From: Sphingomonadaceae bacterium | GTDB taxonomy: Bacteria > Pseudomonadota > Alphaproteobacteria > Sphingomonadales > Sphingomonadaceae | NCBI GenBank assembly: GCA_025359445.1 | Contig: JANYGB010000052.1 | Span: forward strand, 1-44,232 | Length of the DNA stretch: 44,232 nt | Direction of reading: 5' to 3' | Shown here: positions 24,141 to 33,579 of the stretch, piece by piece | Position numbering within the stretch: the stretch's first letter is position 1 | Layout: each line of letters opens with the position of its first letter | Program-made: the position numbers and the translations under genes | Notes under the pieces: model-generated | The model's input: only the letters and a program-made list of their open reading frames with translations | Database searches by the model: none | Told to the model about the DNA's origin: nothing

Positions 24141-25592
24141 ATGCAGACCCGCAACTTTCGTCGTTCAATCCTGCCGCTCGGTTTAGCTGGAGCCGTTGCG
24201 CTGGCCATGGCTGCCGGGGCCGGGTTCAGCTCCGGCGCGGTCGCTAAATCAAGCACCGACAAGGCCGCTGCCGAAGCGCAGAAGGCGCTGAGCAAGGGCA
24301 ATGTCGAGAAGGCCATTGGTCTTGCCGAAGGGCTGGTCGCGGCCAATCCAAAGAACGCTTCATACCGTGCGTTGCTCGGTCAGGCTTATTTGCGGGCCGG
24401 GCGGTTCGAGAGCGCGGCGACCACGTTTAATGATGCGATGAAGCTGGGCGATAACTCGGCCAAAACTGCGCTGTCGCTGGCGCTGTCCGATGTCGGCGCG
24501 GGCCGCAATGGGGAAGCAGTGGCGATCCTCAACGATTGGCGCGATGCCATTCCGGCGGCCGACCTGGGCCTCGCCTATGCTCTCGCCGGCGAAAGCGGCC
24601 GGGGCGTCGCGATCTTGTCCGATACGCTGCGCGGCGGCGACGCCTCACCCAAGGTGCGCCAAAACCTTGCATATGCTTACGCGCTCGACGGACGCTGGCG
24701 CGAAGCCCGGATGATGGCCTCGCAAGACATTCCGCCCGAACAGCTCGATGGCCGGATCAGCGGCTGGGTAATGCAGGCCCGCCCCGAGGATGCCAAGCTG
24801 CGCGTTGCCTCGCTGCTGCGCGTACCGATGGTGGCCGATAGCGGCCAGCCAGCTGCGCTCGCGCTCAATGCCAGCGGCGACCAGGAACAGCTCGCCGCCG
24901 AAACTGGTGCTGTCAAGACCGATGCTCCGGTGGTTGCAGCGGCGGGTGAACTACCCGCAGCCGATGCGCCTCCGGTGAACCTGGCGCAGTACGCACCGGT
25001 TGATGCCCCGGCAGCCGTGACAGCGCCAGTTGTGACCGAACAGACCCCCGAAGCCTTCTCGCAGGCCTTCAATTCGGCCCCTGCCGTCCAGCCGCTCCCA
25101 CAAAGCGGGCCTGAAGCGATGACCCCGCCGCCTGCCGTTCGCATGGCTGTCGCCGCCCGGCCCAAGACGATTGCGCATCGCCCCGGACTGCGTCCACGCC
25201 ATGCGCTGGCCAAGGTCGCAGGTCGCGGTTCGTCGCATCTGGTCCAGCTCGGCTCGTTCGCCAGCGAACAGGGCGCGCGCCGTGCCTGGGGCCACTATGC
25301 CTCGCGCAATCCCGAACTGCGCAATTTCAAGATGACGGTCACGCAGGCCACGGTCAAAGGCAAGCGCTTCTGGCGCGTTGCTGCCGCTGGTCTCGACGGG
25401 CGCGGGGCCAACGGTCTTTGCTCGGCGGTCAAGAACCGGGGCGGGGTGTGCTTTGCTTATGCCGTCAGCCGCCAGCTGCCGGGCCGGGTTGCCAATGCTC
25501 CGGCAATGGCGAAGGTTGCGATCAAGCCCAAGGTGAAGCTGGCAATGAAGCCGGTCGCCGCAGTGGGCCCAGCCAACGCGCGCCGCCACTAG
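24141..25592 (+). CDS. TPR and SPOR-domain envelope protein
   Basis: A 483-residue protein started at ATG 24141, where GAGGAAGGG precedes it; ATG 24111 overlaps the previous stop but has no ribosome site. The N-terminus (RRSILPLGLAGAVALAMAAGAGF) is a signal anchor. Residues ~35-200 are TPR-like helices (KALSKGNVEKAIGLAEGLVAANPKNASYRALLGQAYLRAGRFESA). A long Pro/Ala-rich linker follows. Near 365-445 is a SPOR domain (SHLVQLGSFASEQGARRAWGHYASRNPEL, VKGKRFWRVAAAGLDGRGANGLCSAVKNRGGVCFAY). The tail is basic. It shares an operon with the ParA and RHH genes and the domain layout of the divergent Sel1/SPOR protein. Confidence 0.85.
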   Translation: MQTRNFRRSILPLGLAGAVALAMAAGAGFSSGAVAKSSTDKAAAEAQKALSKGNVEKAIGLAEGLVAANPKNASYRALLGQAYLRAGRFESAATTFNDAMKLGDNSAKTALSLALSDVGAGRNGEAVAILNDWRDAIPAADLGLAYALAGESGRGVAILSDTLRGGDASPKVRQNLAYAYALDGRWREARMMASQDIPPEQLDGRISGWVMQARPEDAKLRVASLLRVPMVADSGQPAALALNASGDQEQLAAETGAVKTDAPVVAAAGELPAADAPPVNLAQYAPVDAPAAVTAPVVTEQTPEAFSQAFNSAPAVQPLPQSGPEAMTPPPAVRMAVAARPKTIAHRPGLRPRHALAKVAGRGSSHLVQLGSFASEQGARRAWGHYASRNPELRNFKMTVTQATVKGKRFWRVAAAGLDGRGANGLCSAVKNRGGVCFAYAVSRQLPGRVANAPAMAKVAIKPKVKLAMKPVAAVGPANARRH

Positions 25593-25622
25593 TTTCGTAG
25601 GATACCAGTAACGCGATCGCAG

Positions 25623-25655
25623 CTCCCTTCCGCCTCGGCGGGAGGGGGTTTCTCG
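25623..25655 (+). terminator. Intrinsic terminator after the ParA operon
   Basis: The arms CTCCCTTCCGCC and GGCGGGAGGGGG pair (two G-U wobbles), followed by TTTCTCGTTG. It lies 31 bases after the TPR/SPOR stop. The T-run is short, so efficiency is uncertain. Confidence 0.55.
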
Positions 25656-25693
25656 TTGTGTGGTTGTGAAACAAATCTGGCCAAAATACGCAT

Positions 25694-25721
25694 CGTCATC
25701 CCGGCCTGCGCCGGGATGACG
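25694..25721. repeat. Perfect 12-bp hairpin (GTCATCCCGG family)
   Basis: The arms CGTCATCCCGGC and GCCGGGATGACG are exact inverted copies with a CTGC loop. It lies between two converging genes, just before the pyrC' stop, and could help terminate either. Short hairpins with this sequence are dispersed in many alphaproteobacterial genomes. Confidence 0.7.
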
Positions 25722-25728
25722 GTATGAA

Positions 25729-26961
25729 TTAACCCACCGCGCTGCCGCCCTTGAACAGCGCCATGACGCGGCCTTCGACGCCTTGCTTGTCGAACGGGGT
25801 GTTGCCCGCGCTCGCTGACATCTTGTCCGAATTGACGATCCACGGCCGCGCCGGGTCGATCAATGCAATGTCCGCCTCGCGTCCGACTCCGAGCACGCCT
25901 GCGGGCACTCCCAGCAAGGCGGCGGGATTGGCCGCGAGCAAGGCAAAGGCGCGGGCGAGGTCAATCACCCCGTCGCGCACCAGCCCCAGCGTCAACGCCA
26001 GCAGCGTCTCCGCCCCGGCCATACCCGGCTCGGCGTCGGCGAACGGCAGGCGCTTGTCTTCGGGCCCGCGCGGATCGTGGCCTGACGCGACGACGTCGAT
26101 CGTTCCGTCAGCCAACGCCTCGCGCACCGCTTGCCGGTCTGCCTCGCTGCGCAACGGCGGCGAGAGCTTCGTAAAGGTGCGGAAATCACCGATCGCCGTG
26201 TCCGACAGCATGAAGTGCGCGGGGGTCACACCAGCCGTCACTGCCAGACCGCGCGCCTTGGCCGTGCGCACCAGATTGAGCGCCGCACGGGTCGTGACCT
26301 GGCGGAAATGGAGCCGCGCCCCGGTTAGCTCGGCCAGCGCAATATCGCGCGCCACCGCAAGCGCTTCGGCTTCGGCGGGGGCTGCGGGAAGCCCATACCG
26401 CGTCGCCATTTCGCCCGCCGTCGCCACCGCCGCGCCGGTCAGCCCCGCATCCTCGGCATGGGTAATGACCGTCAGCTCGAGCATCGCGCAGTAGGACAGC
26501 AACCGGTGCATCGTCCCCGAATCGCCGATCCAGCGCCGCCCGGTCGCAACGGCTTTCGCCCCGGCATCGCGCATCAGCGCCAATTCGGCGAGCTCGCTGC
26601 CCTCCAGCCCGCGCGTTGCGGCGGCGAGCGGGTGGACCCACAGGTCGGGCTTGCCCGAGAGCGCGGCGAACCGCACCCGCGCCGGATGGTCGAGCGGCGG
26701 GTTCTGGTCCGGCATCAGCGCCGCACGGGTGATCCCGCCGAAGTGAAACGCGGCCTTGTCGATCGCGAACACACCCAGATCGACCAGTCCCGGTGCAATC
26801 AATTTGCCCTTGGCATCGACCACGGTGTCGCCGGGCTGGGCGGTGACCGCGCCCAGTGCTGTGATCAGCCCGCCTGCGCAGCGGATTCCGCCCAACTGCG
26901 GTTCGCCGAACGGCAGGACCAGCCGACCGCCTGTAATCGTTAGCGGAGCCGCCGCGCTCAT
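25729..26961 (-). CDS. pyrC': Non-catalytic dihydroorotase homologue (PyrC'), partner of PyrB
   Basis: A 410-residue amidohydrolase-fold protein. Active dihydroorotases carry a metal-binding His-x-His after PGxxD; here residues 63-65 are G-V-F ([13 protein letters not shown]). The later Asp-His-Ala-Pro-His is S-G-H-D-P-R (293-298), losing the catalytic Asp, and the HI-H-ST motif is HFRQVTT. The scaffold is kept ([29 protein letters not shown]). In Pseudomonas, such degenerate PyrC' proteins are structural partners of aspartate carbamoyltransferase. The start overlaps the pyrB stop as ATGA, supporting a joint complex. A catalytic dihydroorotase must be encoded elsewhere. Confidence 0.9.
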   Translation of the reverse strand: MSAAAPLTITGGRLVLPFGEPQLGGIRCAGGLITALGAVTAQPGDTVVDAKGKLIAPGLVDLGVFAIDKAAFHFGGITRAALMPDQNPPLDHPARVRFAALSGKPDLWVHPLAAATRGLEGSELAELALMRDAGAKAVATGRRWIGDSGTMHRLLSYCAMLELTVITHAEDAGLTGAAVATAGEMATRYGLPAAPAEAEALAVARDIALAELTGARLHFRQVTTRAALNLVRTAKARGLAVTAGVTPAHFMLSDTAIGDFRTFTKLSPPLRSEADRQAVREALADGTIDVVASGHDPRGPEDKRLPFADAEPGMAGAETLLALTLGLVRDGVIDLARAFALLAANPAALLGVPAGVLGVGREADIALIDPARPWIVNSDKMSASAGNTPFDKQGVEGRVMALFKGGSAVG

Positions 26962-27968
26962 GCCCAGCCCTCCAGCCCACGCGCCTTGCGGGTCAGCACA
27001 TCGAGGCAGGCCATGCGGATCGCCACTCCCATCTCGACCTGGCGGTTGATCACCGAACGTCCGGGCAAATCGGCAACATTGCTGTCAATTTCGACCCCGC
27101 GGTTCATCGGACCGGGATGCATCACCAGCGCATCGGGTTTGGCTTTCGCCAGCCGCTCGAGCGTCAGCCCGTAAAGATGGCGATATTCGCGCGGGGAGGG
27201 GATGAACTGGCCCGACATGCGTTCTTGCTGAAGCCGCAGCATCATCACCACGTCGGCGCCATCCAGCGCCGCATCGAAATTGTGAAAAGGCGTCACCTTC
27301 ATCTGCTCGATCCCGGCGGGCATCAAAGCCGGCGGAGCGCAGACGCGGACTTGCGCGCCGAGTGTAGTCAGACAATGGATGTTCGACCGCGCGACCCGAC
27401 TGTGCAGGATATCGCCGCAGATCACCACGATCAGCCCGGCAATCTCGTCCCCCATGCCCTTGGTTCGCAGGACCGAACGGATCGTCAGGGCATCGAGCAG
27501 CCCTTGGGTGGGGTGCTCGTGCTGGCCGTCACCGGCGTTGAGCACCGGGCAATCGACCTTGTCCGCGATCAGCTGCACCGCACCCGAGCTTTGGTGGCGG
27601 ATGACAATCGCATCGGCGTGCATCGCGTTCAGCGTCATCGCCGTATCGATCAGCGTTTCGCCTTTCTTTACCGAGCTTTGCGCGACGTGCATATTGACCA
27701 CGTCAGCGCCAAGCCGCTTCCCCGCAAGTTCGAACGAAAGCAGCGTGCGGGTGCTGTTCTCAAAGAAGGCGTTGATGATAGTCAGGCCGCTCAGCCGTTC
27801 ATCGCGCTTATGGGCGGAGCGCCCCAAAGTGACCCACTGCTCGGCCTCGTCGATCAGGAACAGCAGCTCCCACGGGGCCAGCCCGCCCAGTCCGATCAAG
27901 TCGCGGTACGGGAAAGCGGCGGAGCCGGCTGGGTAGCGGTCCGAGGTGCGTGCGTCTGGCGATGTCAT
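26958..27968 (-). CDS. pyrB: Aspartate carbamoyltransferase, catalytic subunit
   Basis: It condenses carbamoyl phosphate and aspartate, the committed step of pyrimidine synthesis. The motifs are intact: [20 protein letters not shown] (carbamoyl phosphate), the VIRHQSSGA segment, [18 protein letters not shown], and [13 protein letters not shown] start it at ATG 27968 ([15 protein letters not shown], 336 residues), which fits family N-termini; ATG 27983 is also possible and neither has a strong ribosome site. It overlaps pyrC' by four bases. It is divergent from sppA, and the ~140 bases between should hold both promoters. No regulatory subunit (pyrI) is seen. Confidence 0.96.
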   Translation of the reverse strand: MTSPDARTSDRYPAGSAAFPYRDLIGLGGLAPWELLFLIDEAEQWVTLGRSAHKRDERLSGLTIINAFFENSTRTLLSFELAGKRLGADVVNMHVAQSSVKKGETLIDTAMTLNAMHADAIVIRHQSSGAVQLIADKVDCPVLNAGDGQHEHPTQGLLDALTIRSVLRTKGMGDEIAGLIVVICGDILHSRVARSNIHCLTTLGAQVRVCAPPALMPAGIEQMKVTPFHNFDAALDGADVVMMLRLQQERMSGQFIPSPREYRHLYGLTLERLAKAKPDALVMHPGPMNRGVEIDSNVADLPGRSVINRQVEMGVAIRMACLDVLTRKARGLEGWA

Positions 27969-28111
27969 TAAAGTCGGTGCCATAACGACCGCAAAGGCTT
28001 GCGGCAAGTACGCTGTCGGCAAGTGTGTGTCGGCGGTTGGTCGAACCGGCGCTGGCATTTGTCCGCGGCGCTGCTTAAGGGCGGTTTGAAGTCACTGGAC
28101 AGGACACCCGC

Positions 28112-30007
28112 ATGCAATTCGCCCGTAAGGTCTGGCATCTGCTCGTCGCGATCAAAGATGGCCTGGTGCTGCTGCTCATGCTGCTGTTCTTTGCCGGGCT
28201 TTACGGCGCGCTTACCGCGCGGCCCAGCCAGGCGGCGCTCAAGGATGGGGCGTTGCTGCTCAAGCTCGATGGCGCGGTGGTGGAAGAACCAGCCGATCAG
28301 GACCCGCTTAACCTGCTGATCGGGACCGGCGCGCCGCTTAAGCAGTACCGGGTCCGCGACGTGGTGCGTTCGCTTCAGCTGGCCGCCACCGACGATCACA
28401 TCAAGGTGGTAGTGCTCGACTTGTCGAAGTTCACCGGCGGCGGGCTGGTCCACATGGAAGAAATCGGCGCAGCGATGGACCAGGTCCGCGCCGCCAAGAA
28501 GCCGGTGCTGACTTATGCCACGGCTTATATCGATGACGGGGTGATGCTCGCCGCGCATGCCACCGAGGTCTGGGCGCACCCGATGGGCGGGGCGTTCGTA
28601 ATGGGCCCGGGCGGAACCATGCCGTATTATGGCAAGCTGCTGCAGAACTACGGGATCAAGGTCCACGTCTATAAGGTCGGGACCTTCAAGGACTTTGTTG
28701 AACCTTATGAGCGCAACGATGCTTCCGCCCCATCGAAGGAAGCCCGCACCGCGCTGTATGCAGCGATGTGGGAAGACTGGAAGGCAAATGTCCTGAAAGC
28801 CCGGCCCAAGGCGCAAATCGAACAGATCACTAAGGATCCTGTCGGCTGGTTCACCGCTGCCAAGGGTGACGGCGCGCAGGCGGCGCTCAATGCCGGGCTG
28901 ATCGATAAAATCGGCGACGATGTGGCATTTGGAGAGCGGGTTAAACAGCTGGCTGGTGCGGGCGACAACAAAGACCGCCCGGGCAGCTACGCCTACAGCA
29001 AACCCGACGCATTGCTCGCAGCGCATCCGCTCAGCACCAATGGAAAAGCGGTGGCAGTGGTCACCGTTGCGGGCGAGATCGTCGATGGCAAGGCCGGGCC
29101 GGGAACCGCCGGAGGAGACCGGATCGCCAGGTTAATCGATCGGGCCAATGCCGACGACGCCCCGGCGCTGGTGCTGCGGGTCGATTCGCCCGGCGGATCG
29201 GTGCTCGCGTCCGAACAAATCCGCGGTGCGCTTAACCGGTTCAAGGCCCCCAAGGACGGCAAGGTGCGCCCGGTGGTGGTTTCGATGGCCAACCTTGCGG
29301 CGAGCGGCGGCTATTGGGTTTCAACCCCGGCGCAGCGGATTTTCGCCGAACCGGGCACTGTCACCGGCTCGATCGGAATCTTCGCGGTCATGCCCAGTTT
29401 TGAAGACACGCTGGCGCGCTACGGGGTGAACAGCGACGGGGTGCGGACCACGCCGCTGTCAGGCCAGCCCGATCTGCTCGGCGGGCTGACGCCCGAGGTT
29501 GAGAAACTGCTTCAGGCCAATATCGAACAGGGCTATTCCCGCTTCATCGGGCTGGTCGGCCAATCGCGCGGCAAGACCCCGCAAGAGGTCGATGCCATGG
29601 CCCAAGGCCGCGTGTGGGACGGCGGAACTGCGCGGCAAAAAGGGCTGGTCGATGAATTTGGCGGACTGCCCGAGGCGCTTAAATACGCCGCCAGCGCGGC
29701 CAAACTCGATACTTGGCACCCCAAGTATTACGGGGCCGAGGCCAAGGGCTATGGCGGCATGATCGCCAAGCTGCTTGGCAGTGACGATGATGCTGACAGC
29801 GGCTCGCAAGGGCGCGATCTGGCCGGGCTGATGGCGCTGCAGCAGCAGGATAGCCTGACCCGCGCCGCCGCTGGACTGCTCCGGCTCGGTTCCGTGCAGG
29901 GGACGCAGGCTTACTGCCTGGATTGCGCTATCGCCGCGCCCGCGCCGCAGATCGCAACCCGCGGTAATTGGCTAACCAGTCTGGCAACCGTTCTTGGCTT
30001 GCGTTGA
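28112..30007 (+). CDS. sppA: Signal peptide peptidase SppA (long, 67K type)
   Basis: A 631-residue membrane serine protease that clears cleaved signal peptides. The N-terminal segment (LVAIKDGLVLLLMLLFFAGLYGAL) anchors it in the inner membrane. Two ClpP-like domains follow: the N-terminal one holds the general-base Lys (K193 in TFKDFVEP) and the C-terminal one the nucleophile Ser (S398 in MANLAASGGYW), both present. VDSPGGSVLASEQIRGAL and GTVTGSIGIF are family hallmarks. The tail carries two close Cys (CLDC) that may bond. The start ATG 28112 lies in the pyrB-sppA divergent region. Confidence 0.95.
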   Translation: MQFARKVWHLLVAIKDGLVLLLMLLFFAGLYGALTARPSQAALKDGALLLKLDGAVVEEPADQDPLNLLIGTGAPLKQYRVRDVVRSLQLAATDDHIKVVVLDLSKFTGGGLVHMEEIGAAMDQVRAAKKPVLTYATAYIDDGVMLAAHATEVWAHPMGGAFVMGPGGTMPYYGKLLQNYGIKVHVYKVGTFKDFVEPYERNDASAPSKEARTALYAAMWEDWKANVLKARPKAQIEQITKDPVGWFTAAKGDGAQAALNAGLIDKIGDDVAFGERVKQLAGAGDNKDRPGSYAYSKPDALLAAHPLSTNGKAVAVVTVAGEIVDGKAGPGTAGGDRIARLIDRANADDAPALVLRVDSPGGSVLASEQIRGALNRFKAPKDGKVRPVVVSMANLAASGGYWVSTPAQRIFAEPGTVTGSIGIFAVMPSFEDTLARYGVNSDGVRTTPLSGQPDLLGGLTPEVEKLLQANIEQGYSRFIGLVGQSRGKTPQEVDAMAQGRVWDGGTARQKGLVDEFGGLPEALKYAASAAKLDTWHPKYYGAEAKGYGGMIAKLLGSDDDADSGSQGRDLAGLMALQQQDSLTRAAAGLLRLGSVQGTQAYCLDCAIAAPAPQIATRGNWLTSLATVLGLR

Positions 30008-30082
30008 GTTTGGCCTTCCTTGCTTGCCCTTTGTCCAAGGGGTCACTAAGGGCCACGCCTTGATTTAACACTTCGTCGGGCC

Positions 30083-30167
30083 GCGGGCGTGGCGGAATTG
30101 GTAGACGCGCTGGTTTTAGGTACCAGTATCGTAAGATGTGGGGGTTCGAGTCCCTTCGCCCGCACCA
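30083..30167 (+). tRNA. tRNA-Leu (anticodon UAG)
   Basis: The acceptor stem GCGGGCG pairs with CGCCCGC, followed by an encoded ACCA. The D arm has TGGCGGAATTGGTAGACGC. The anticodon arm is CTGGT-TTTAGGT-ACCAG (anticodon TAG, reading CUA/CUN). A long variable arm marks a class II tRNA. It ends 49 bases before the tig start. Confidence 0.95.
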
Positions 30168-30216
30168 GTTCCAGCCCGACCAGCGCAGCATAACGTATCA
30201 GAAGGTTTCATTTGTC

Positions 30217-31749
30217 ATGCAGATTGTCGAGACCACCAACGAAGGTTTGAAGCGCAGCTACAGCGTCAAGATCGCGGCCAAGGACATTGCCGCGCGGATT
30301 GATGGCGAAGTGGCCAAGATCGCTCCCGACGTGCGCATGCCCGGCTTCCGTCCCGGCAAGGTGCCTGCCAACCTAGTCAAAAAGATGCACGGCCCCCAGC
30401 TTCACCAGGAAGCGCTCAACACCACGGTGCGCGAAGCGGTCGACAAGGTCATCGGCGACAACCAGCTGCGCCCCGCGATGCAACCGCAGATCGCGCTTGG
30501 CGAAGGCTACGAGCAGGGCAAGGACGCCGAACTGACGGTTGAGCTCGAAGTGCTGCCGAGCATTCCGGCCCCGCAGATCGACGGGCTCAAGCTCGACAAG
30601 CTCGTGGTTCCGGTGAGCGATGATCAGGTTGCCGAGCAGCTGGCGCAGCTCGCCTCGAACGCCAAGTCGTTCGTCGATGCCAAAAAGGGCAAGAAGGCCG
30701 AAACCGGCGATCAGCTGATCATCGATTTTCTCGGCAAGGTCGCTGGCGTACCGTTCGATGGCGGCAAGGCTGAAGATACCGCGCTCGAAATCGGTTCGGG
30801 CCGGTTCATTCCGGGCTTCGAAGAGCAGCTGGTCGGCGCCAAGGCAGGCGATGAAACGACCATCACCGTAACCTTCCCGGCCGATTATCAGGCCGCCGAG
30901 CTCAAGGGCAAGCAAGCCACCTTCGACGTCACCGTCAAGTCGGTGAAGGTTCCAGGCGAAAGCAAGATTGACGACGATTTCGCCAAGGGCCTTGGCCTCA
31001 CCAGCCTTGAGCAACTGCAAGGCCTGCTGCGCGGCCAGCTCGAGCAGGAAACTGCCGGCCAGACCCGCACCCAGATGAAGCGCGCGCTGCTTGACCTGCT
31101 TGCCGCCGGGCATGATTTCGACGTGCCGCCGACGATGGTCGAGGCCGAGTTCGAACAAATCTGGGCGCAGCTCAACCAGGAAGCGCAGCAGGAAGAAGAT
31201 CCCGCTGCCGCGCTCGCCGAGATCGAAGCCGAGAAGGACGATTACCGCGCGATTGCCGTGCGCCGGGTGCGCCTTGGCCTGCTGCTGTCGGAAATCGGCC
31301 AGGCCAACGGCGTGGAAGTCAGCGCGCAGGAAATGAACATGCTGATGCAGCAAGCGGCACAGCAATACCGCGCCGAAGACCGCCAGCGGTTCATGGAATA
31401 TATCCAGCAGGACGCGCTCGCCGCCGCCCAGCTGCGCGCGCCCTTGTATGAGGACAAGGTCGTCGACTTCCTGTTCGACAAGGCCGAAGTCACCGAAAAG
31501 ACCGTGACCAAGGAAGAACTTCAAGCCGCGATCGAGGCTGAGGATGCCGCGCCCGCTCCAGCCAAGCCCGCCAAGAAGGCCGCGCCGAAGAAGGCTGCGG
31601 CCAAGGCTGAGGCCGAACCCGAAGCCAAGGCCGAGACCAAGGCTGCCGCTCCCAAGAAGGATGCCGCACCAAAGACCGAAAAGCCGGCTGCTGAAAAACC
31701 CGCCGCCGAAAAGAAGGCTCCGGCCAAGAAGGCTGCGCCCAAGAAATAG
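30217..31749 (+). CDS. tig: Trigger factor (ribosome-bound chaperone), long-tailed
   Basis: A 510-residue protein started at ATG 30217, with AGAAGG upstream; the frame reads back through the tRNA, which I reject. The N-terminal ribosome-binding domain carries the GFRPGKVP signature (residues ~45-55). The FKBP-type prolyl isomerase domain spans ~150-250 (GDQLIIDFLGKVAGVPFDGG, FIPGFEEQLVGAKAGDE). The helical C-terminal chaperone domain runs to ~440. A tail of about 70 residues of Ala, Lys, Pro and Glu repeats (PAKKAAPKKAAAK) follows, absent from E. coli tig; some alphaproteobacterial proteins carry such tails. An intergenic repeat follows the stop. Confidence 0.95.
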   Translation: MQIVETTNEGLKRSYSVKIAAKDIAARIDGEVAKIAPDVRMPGFRPGKVPANLVKKMHGPQLHQEALNTTVREAVDKVIGDNQLRPAMQPQIALGEGYEQGKDAELTVELEVLPSIPAPQIDGLKLDKLVVPVSDDQVAEQLAQLASNAKSFVDAKKGKKAETGDQLIIDFLGKVAGVPFDGGKAEDTALEIGSGRFIPGFEEQLVGAKAGDETTITVTFPADYQAAELKGKQATFDVTVKSVKVPGESKIDDDFAKGLGLTSLEQLQGLLRGQLEQETAGQTRTQMKRALLDLLAAGHDFDVPPTMVEAEFEQIWAQLNQEAQQEEDPAAALAEIEAEKDDYRAIAVRRVRLGLLLSEIGQANGVEVSAQEMNMLMQQAAQQYRAEDRQRFMEYIQQDALAAAQLRAPLYEDKVVDFLFDKAEVTEKTVTKEELQAAIEAEDAAPAPAKPAKKAAPKKAAAKAEAEPEAKAETKAAAPKKDAAPKTEKPAAEKPAAEKKAPAKKAAPKK

Positions 31750-31836
31750 GCCGGATTACCGGTTCGGGAATGCAAGGGCGTTGCCGCAAGGCAGCGCGCT
31801 TTGCGTTTGGGGCGAGGGGCCAAAATCTAGTCAAAC

Positions 31837-31968
31837 CCGTTCGTCCTGAGGAGGCATTGAAGTCTGTAGCTTGCGAAGGATTGAAAGGCCGTCTCGAAGG
31901 ATCAAGCGCGGCGCGCGATGGTTTGAGACGGGCCTTCGCTACGCTCTGTCCCTCCTCACCACGAACGG
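31837..31968. repeat. Palindromic intergenic repeat (CCGTTCGT family)
   Basis: The outer arms CCGTTCGTCCTGAGGAGG (31837-31854) and CCTCCTCACCACGAACGG (31951-31968) pair with two mismatches. Inner arms (AAGGCCGTCTC at ~31885 and GAGACGGGCCTT at ~31925) also pair. The whole unit folds as a long hairpin in the converging tig-amidase gap. It is a different family from the CTCCCC repeats. Confidence 0.7.
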
Positions 31969-32004
31969 AGGTGGGTTCAAGAATTGTACGCCTTGTCCTA
32001 AAGC

Positions 32005-33510
32005 CTACTCCCCCCACCGCTTGAACTTCGGCTTCTCCAGCACGGCCGTTCGCGCCCGCTCATAAGCCGCACCCAGATCGAGCACACCCTTGTCGCCCCA
32101 TTGCGGGCCGATAAAACTCAGCCCCACCGGCATCCCCTCAACTTGCCCCATCGGCACCGTCAAGTGCGGATAGCCGGCCACCGCCGCGAGGCTCCCCGCG
32201 CCGACCGAGAGGAAGTGATCACCGGTGACGAGGTCGATCATCCCAGCGGGGCCCTCGGTGGGCGCAATCAGCACGACGACGTTGTGCTTGGCGAGCAGCG
32301 CGTCGATCCCTTCGGGTCCGGCGAGCTTGAACGAATTGGCGCGCGCCTTGTCATGCGCGGTGCGGTCGGTGTTCTTTTCGGCACGTTCAAAGCTGTCCTG
32401 CCCGAACCAGCGCAGCTCAGTCGCGGCATTGGCCTGGTTGAACGCGATCACGTCGGCGAGCGATTTGGACGGAATGGTGCCGGGCAGGGCGCTGAGATAC
32501 TTGCCCATGTCCTCGCGCAGCTCGAAATAGAGCACGGTGCTCTCATCGTCGCCCATCGCATCGGGAAAATCGTAGTCGATCGGCACCAGGATCGCTCCGG
32601 CGGCGGTCAGATCGGCCTGGGCCTGGTCGAACAACCGGTTGACCCCGGGATGCCGACCTGCCTGCTTGCGCATCACCCCTATGCGTACGCCCTTGAGGCT
32701 GCTGGTACCCAGTCCCAAAGTATAATCCTGCTTGTGCATGTCAGCTTCGGCGGTGGCGGAATCCATCGGGTCGCTCCCGGCAATCACGGTCAGCAGCAAA
32801 GCCGCATCGGCAACACTGGTGGTCATTGGCCCCGGCGTATCCTGGCTGTGGCTGATCGGGACCACAAAGGTCCGGCTGACCAGACCTACGGTGGGCTTGA
32901 ACCCGACGATCCCGTTCATGCTCGCGGGGCAGGTGATCGATCCGTCGGTCTCGGTGCCTATGGCGGCCCAAGCCATCCCCGCCGCAATCGCCGCGCCGCT
33001 GCCCGACGATGAGCCGCACGGGCTGCGGTCGGTGGCGTAGGGGTTCTTGGTCTGCCCGCCCACCCCCGACCATCCCGACGAGCTCGCCGAAGAGCGGATG
33101 TTGGCCCATTCGCTGAGGTTGGTCTTGCCCAGGATCACCCCGCCATCGCCGCGCAGCCGCGCCACCAGCGGCGCATCTCGCCCGGTCCTGTTGTCTTTCA
33201 GCGCGAGGCTGCCCGCAGTGGTGGCAAATTCGCGCGTCTCGATGTTATCCTTGATCAACACCGTGCGGCCCTTGAGTCGTCCGGTATCGGCCAGCTTGGC
33301 GGCATCGGCTGCGGCCTGCGGGCTGACCACGATCACCGCATTGAGCAGCGGCCCGGTAGGATCATCGTCAAGCCGCTGGATTACGCCAAGCTGTGCCGCC
33401 ACCGCGGCTGCCGCTGCGGCTTGCTGCTCAGCGGAGGGCTTGGCCTGTTTGGCCAGCGCGGGCTGGGCGAGCAGCACGGCGGGCAGGATGGCAAGTGTGA
33501 CGAGACGCAT
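32005..33510 (-). CDS. Exported amidase (amidase-signature family)
   Basis: A 501-residue protein with a signal peptide (MRLVTLAILPAVLLAQPALAK), started at ATG 33510 with GGGGAAG upstream. The amidase-signature triad is intact: Lys in VLIKDNI, cis-Ser in CGSSSGSGAAIAAG, and the nucleophile Ser in GTETDGSITCPAS. The C-terminal part (LTVPMGQVEGMPVGLSFIGPQWGD) is typical of broad-specificity amidases. The signal peptide makes it periplasmic or secreted, so it is not a tRNA amidotransferase. The substrate is unknown. It lies 69 bases downstream of the TIR gene on the same strand. Confidence 0.9.
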   Translation of the reverse strand: MRLVTLAILPAVLLAQPALAKQAKPSAEQQAAAAAAVAAQLGVIQRLDDDPTGPLLNAVIVVSPQAAADAAKLADTGRLKGRTVLIKDNIETREFATTAGSLALKDNRTGRDAPLVARLRGDGGVILGKTNLSEWANIRSSASSSGWSGVGGQTKNPYATDRSPCGSSSGSGAAIAAGMAWAAIGTETDGSITCPASMNGIVGFKPTVGLVSRTFVVPISHSQDTPGPMTTSVADAALLLTVIAGSDPMDSATAEADMHKQDYTLGLGTSSLKGVRIGVMRKQAGRHPGVNRLFDQAQADLTAAGAILVPIDYDFPDAMGDDESTVLYFELREDMGKYLSALPGTIPSKSLADVIAFNQANAATELRWFGQDSFERAEKNTDRTAHDKARANSFKLAGPEGIDALLAKHNVVVLIAPTEGPAGMIDLVTGDHFLSVGAGSLAAVAGYPHLTVPMGQVEGMPVGLSFIGPQWGDKGVLDLGAAYERARTAVLEKPKFKRWGE

Positions 33511-33579
33511 GGCGGTTGGCTTCCCCTGGGATTACAGGGCTTATGCTGGCTGTTTGCAGCGCCTCTGGCAATGGGCCTT

